Positions 5,774-7,431 of a stretch of 7,431 bases of DNA are shown here, piece by piece. The stretch comes from DASRAJ01 sp039920305 (lineage in GTDB: Bacteria; Bacteroidota; Bacteroidia; Chitinophagales; UBA10324), in contig JBDSEA010000198.1 of the NCBI GenBank assembly GCA_039920305.1, forward strand, positions 1 through 7,431. The letters are read 5' to 3'. Position 1 is the stretch's first letter, and every line of letters begins with the position of its first letter. A program made the translations under genes and the position numbers. Below the pieces are notes generated by a model. It saw only the letters and a program-made list of their open reading frames with translations. It searched no databases and was not told the origin of the DNA.

Positions 5774-7315
5774 ATGAAAAAAATATTCACAACACTTTTT
5801 ACTCCTGCGGTAGCACTGATGCTTTTTCAATCATGTCAAAAAGATATTTCAACTTTTCATGACATACAGCCCTATTCATTTTCATCTATTGACAGTACCG
5901 GTGGCGAATGGAAACCTATTTACATCAGTGGCGGGGATGCTGTTTCAATCCCGAACCCTGCTGATGTTATCTCTGTTGAATACCAGGCTGAAATCGAGGC
6001 AATGAAAACTACAATGGGCAATGCTACAGACAATGAAAGAGCTGCCGTTCAATACTGGGGCACCAACAGTGCGGTGCGCTGGAATGAAATCTCCCGTGAT
6101 CTGGTGGCAAAATATAACCTTCCGCCAGCCCCAAATGAGGATGGAACTTATGGCATTCCGAATTCTACCGATCCTTCAGTATATCCATATTTCCCCTTCG
6201 CACATCCTCCCTATGCTTCGCGGGTGTATGCATACCTGAGCGTGGCAACCTACGATGCACTGGTGGTGGTGTGGAATCAAAAGTATAAGCATCATCGGTT
6301 AGCGCCATACAAGGTTGATGGCAATATATCACCGCTGCTTCCCGGAAATGATTTACCCGGCTTTCCTTCAGAGGATGCTGCAATAGCGGCTGCATCGAAA
6401 GCCATTCTTGCTTTCATGTTTCCACTGGAAGTGGATTATATCGCCGGTAAAGCAATAGAAGCACAGAATTCACGGATGTGGGGCGGCATGAATGTACAGA
6501 GTGATATTACTGCAGGTGATTCTATCGGCAGGGCTGTTGCAAATATGCTGATCGACAAGGCAAAAGGTGACGGAATGAAGTTTGCGCAGGTAAGTCAGCA
6601 TGTAGCCGATTCACTTGAGACTGCAGCCGATAATATTTACGGCTATCACTGGGAAAATCTTGAAGTTCCGCAACGTCCCATTGGCATTGCTCCTTTCTTT
6701 GGTCATGTAAAATTGTGGTTTGTTCCCAGCGTGCTTGATGTAAGGCCATCGCCACCTCCTGCCATCGGATCTGAGGAATACAACAATGCTGTGAATGAAT
6801 TGAATGACTATCAGAAACATTTGACGGATAATCAGGAGGATCTCGTTTTCTTCTGGAATGATGGTGCAGGAACTTACACGCCTGCAGGGCACTGGAACAA
6901 TCTTGCATCAGAATATATTATTCAGAATCAGCTCAATCCATTGCGCACTGCGCGTGCCCTGGGTTACCTTAATGCATCCATGATGGATGCAGCCATCTGT
7001 TGCTGGGATAACAAATACTACTTTCATTTTCCGCGGCCCTCGGGCGCAGATCCGGAAATAAAAACCCTGCTGGGTGTTCCGAATTTCCCATCGTACACTT
7101 CAGGCCATTCCACCTTTTCAGGATCAGCGTGCACCGTGCTTTCCTATTTATTTCCCGAGGGCAGCGGGTACTTTACACAGCTGGCAAATGACGCCTCCAA
7201 TTCCAGAAAATATGCATGCATCCACTTTTCATTTGATTGTAGTGCAGGCCTGACTTGTGGGATCAATATAGGAGGATTTAGCGTAGCGGCTGCACAGGCC
7301 GATGGTGCGAATTAA
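5774..7315 (+). CDS. Lipoprotein of the vanadium-dependent haloperoxidase / PAP2 phosphatase superfamily
   Basis: 513 aa, with a lipoprotein signal ending LFQSC, lipidated at C21 and followed by QKD, so it should be anchored in the outer membrane and may face the surface. The body is helical, as in bacterial vanadium haloperoxidase-like proteins. The superfamily signature is complete: K414-x6-R421-P422, S443-G444-H445 (in FPSYTSGHSTFSG), and S477-R478-x5-H484-x3-D488. By homology K414, R421, S443, G444 and R478 hold the vanadate or phosphate, H445 is the acid-base residue, and H484 bonds the vanadium or becomes phosphorylated. Internal spacings K-R (7) and R-H (6) equal those I recall for fungal vanadium chloroperoxidase. 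Family members either oxidise halides with peroxide or hydrolyse phosphate esters; sequence alone does not decide. Residues 194-222 look like a degenerate copy of the active-site helix region (435-466). Extra cysteines (C453, C481, C489, C495) lie close to the active site. It follows the barrel gene after 6 nt. Confidence 0.9.
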   Translation: MKKIFTTLFTPAVALMLFQSCQKDISTFHDIQPYSFSSIDSTGGEWKPIYISGGDAVSIPNPADVISVEYQAEIEAMKTTMGNATDNERAAVQYWGTNSAVRWNEISRDLVAKYNLPPAPNEDGTYGIPNSTDPSVYPYFPFAHPPYASRVYAYLSVATYDALVVVWNQKYKHHRLAPYKVDGNISPLLPGNDLPGFPSEDAAIAAASKAILAFMFPLEVDYIAGKAIEAQNSRMWGGMNVQSDITAGDSIGRAVANMLIDKAKGDGMKFAQVSQHVADSLETAADNIYGYHWENLEVPQRPIGIAPFFGHVKLWFVPSVLDVRPSPPPAIGSEEYNNAVNELNDYQKHLTDNQEDLVFFWNDGAGTYTPAGHWNNLASEYIIQNQLNPLRTARALGYLNASMMDAAICCWDNKYYFHFPRPSGADPEIKTLLGVPNFPSYTSGHSTFSGSACTVLSYLFPEGSGYFTQLANDASNSRKYACIHFSFDCSAGLTCGINIGGFSVAAAQADGAN

Positions 7316-7328
7316 AAATCCCCTCCCT

Positions 7329-7350
7329 GGCGCAAGCGTCCGCTTGTGCC
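7329..7350. repeat. REP-like GC-rich hairpin, probably also the terminator of the barrel-haloperoxidase unit
   Basis: GGCGCAAGC (7329-7337) pairs with GCTTGTGCC (7342-7350) over 9 bp, including one G-T wobble, with loop GTCC; TTGTTATT follows. It begins 13 nt after the haloperoxidase stop. The stem is strong enough for a rho-independent terminator, although the T-run is interrupted. Short palindromes of this GCAAGCGnnCGCTTG type also resemble dispersed intergenic REP-like elements, so it may be a repeat copy that serves as a terminator. No second copy is present in this window. Confidence 0.55.
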
Positions 7351-7431
7351 TTGTTATTACATTGTGCCGAAATTGTAACGTTAACACCGTAATAAGTTGC
7401 TGATATCATCTTAATAATGAGCCGAAAGTAT

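Noticed and set aside
6522..6908. 128-aa and overlapping 93-aa - strand frames inside the haloperoxidase gene
   Set aside because: They are antisense shadows of a conserved coding region with no independent start context or motif.
7083..7100. TSGH instead of PSGH in the haloperoxidase motif as a possible inactivating change
   Set aside because: Only the proline differs; the Ser, Gly and His that act are kept, and I recall YTSGH in many bacterial members.

Overview
The window reads as chromosomal DNA from a member of the Bacteroidota. Four things point there: a type IX secretion (T9SS) C-terminal sorting signal at the left edge; no purine-rich Shine-Dalgarno boxes before the start codons; TAnnTTTG-type -7 promoter boxes about 20 nt upstream of several ATGs; and a lipoprotein with the Bacteroidota-style 'SCQKD' lipidation site. 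Base composition looks even throughout. I see no transposase, integrase, tRNA, rRNA or CRISPR array. Every complete gene is on the + strand, and the seven genes form several short transcription units.

Left part (1-2534): the last 40 codons of a T9SS-exported protein; a 631-aa secreted CocE/NonD-type alpha/beta hydrolase whose residues match the alpha-amino-acid ester hydrolase branch unusually well; and a 127-aa secreted beta-rich protein of unknown function. Middle (2627-4551): a short SAM-dependent methyltransferase of the phospholipid N-methyltransferase (PmtA) type, then a complete dihydrolipoyl succinyltransferase (SucB/OdhB, E2 of 2-oxoglutarate dehydrogenase) with no E1 or E3 gene beside it. 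The sucB gene has its own predicted promoter and a nested inverted repeat just after its stop.

Right part (4802-7315): a two-gene unit with 6 nt between the genes. The first encodes a predicted outer-membrane beta-barrel protein. The second encodes a lipoprotein of the vanadium-dependent haloperoxidase / PAP2 phosphatase superfamily with every oxyanion-binding and catalytic residue present. This is the most system-like part of the window: a porin-like barrel co-transcribed with an envelope-anchored oxyanion-binding enzyme. A strong REP-like hairpin (7329-7350) closes the unit.

The genes share an envelope theme: five of the seven products are predicted to be exported or lipid-anchored and one may modify membrane lipid. 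I do not see one pathway that links them all. The clearest novelty candidates are the barrel-haloperoxidase pair, the amino-acid-ester-hydrolase signature, and a matching promoter architecture in front of sucB and the barrel gene.
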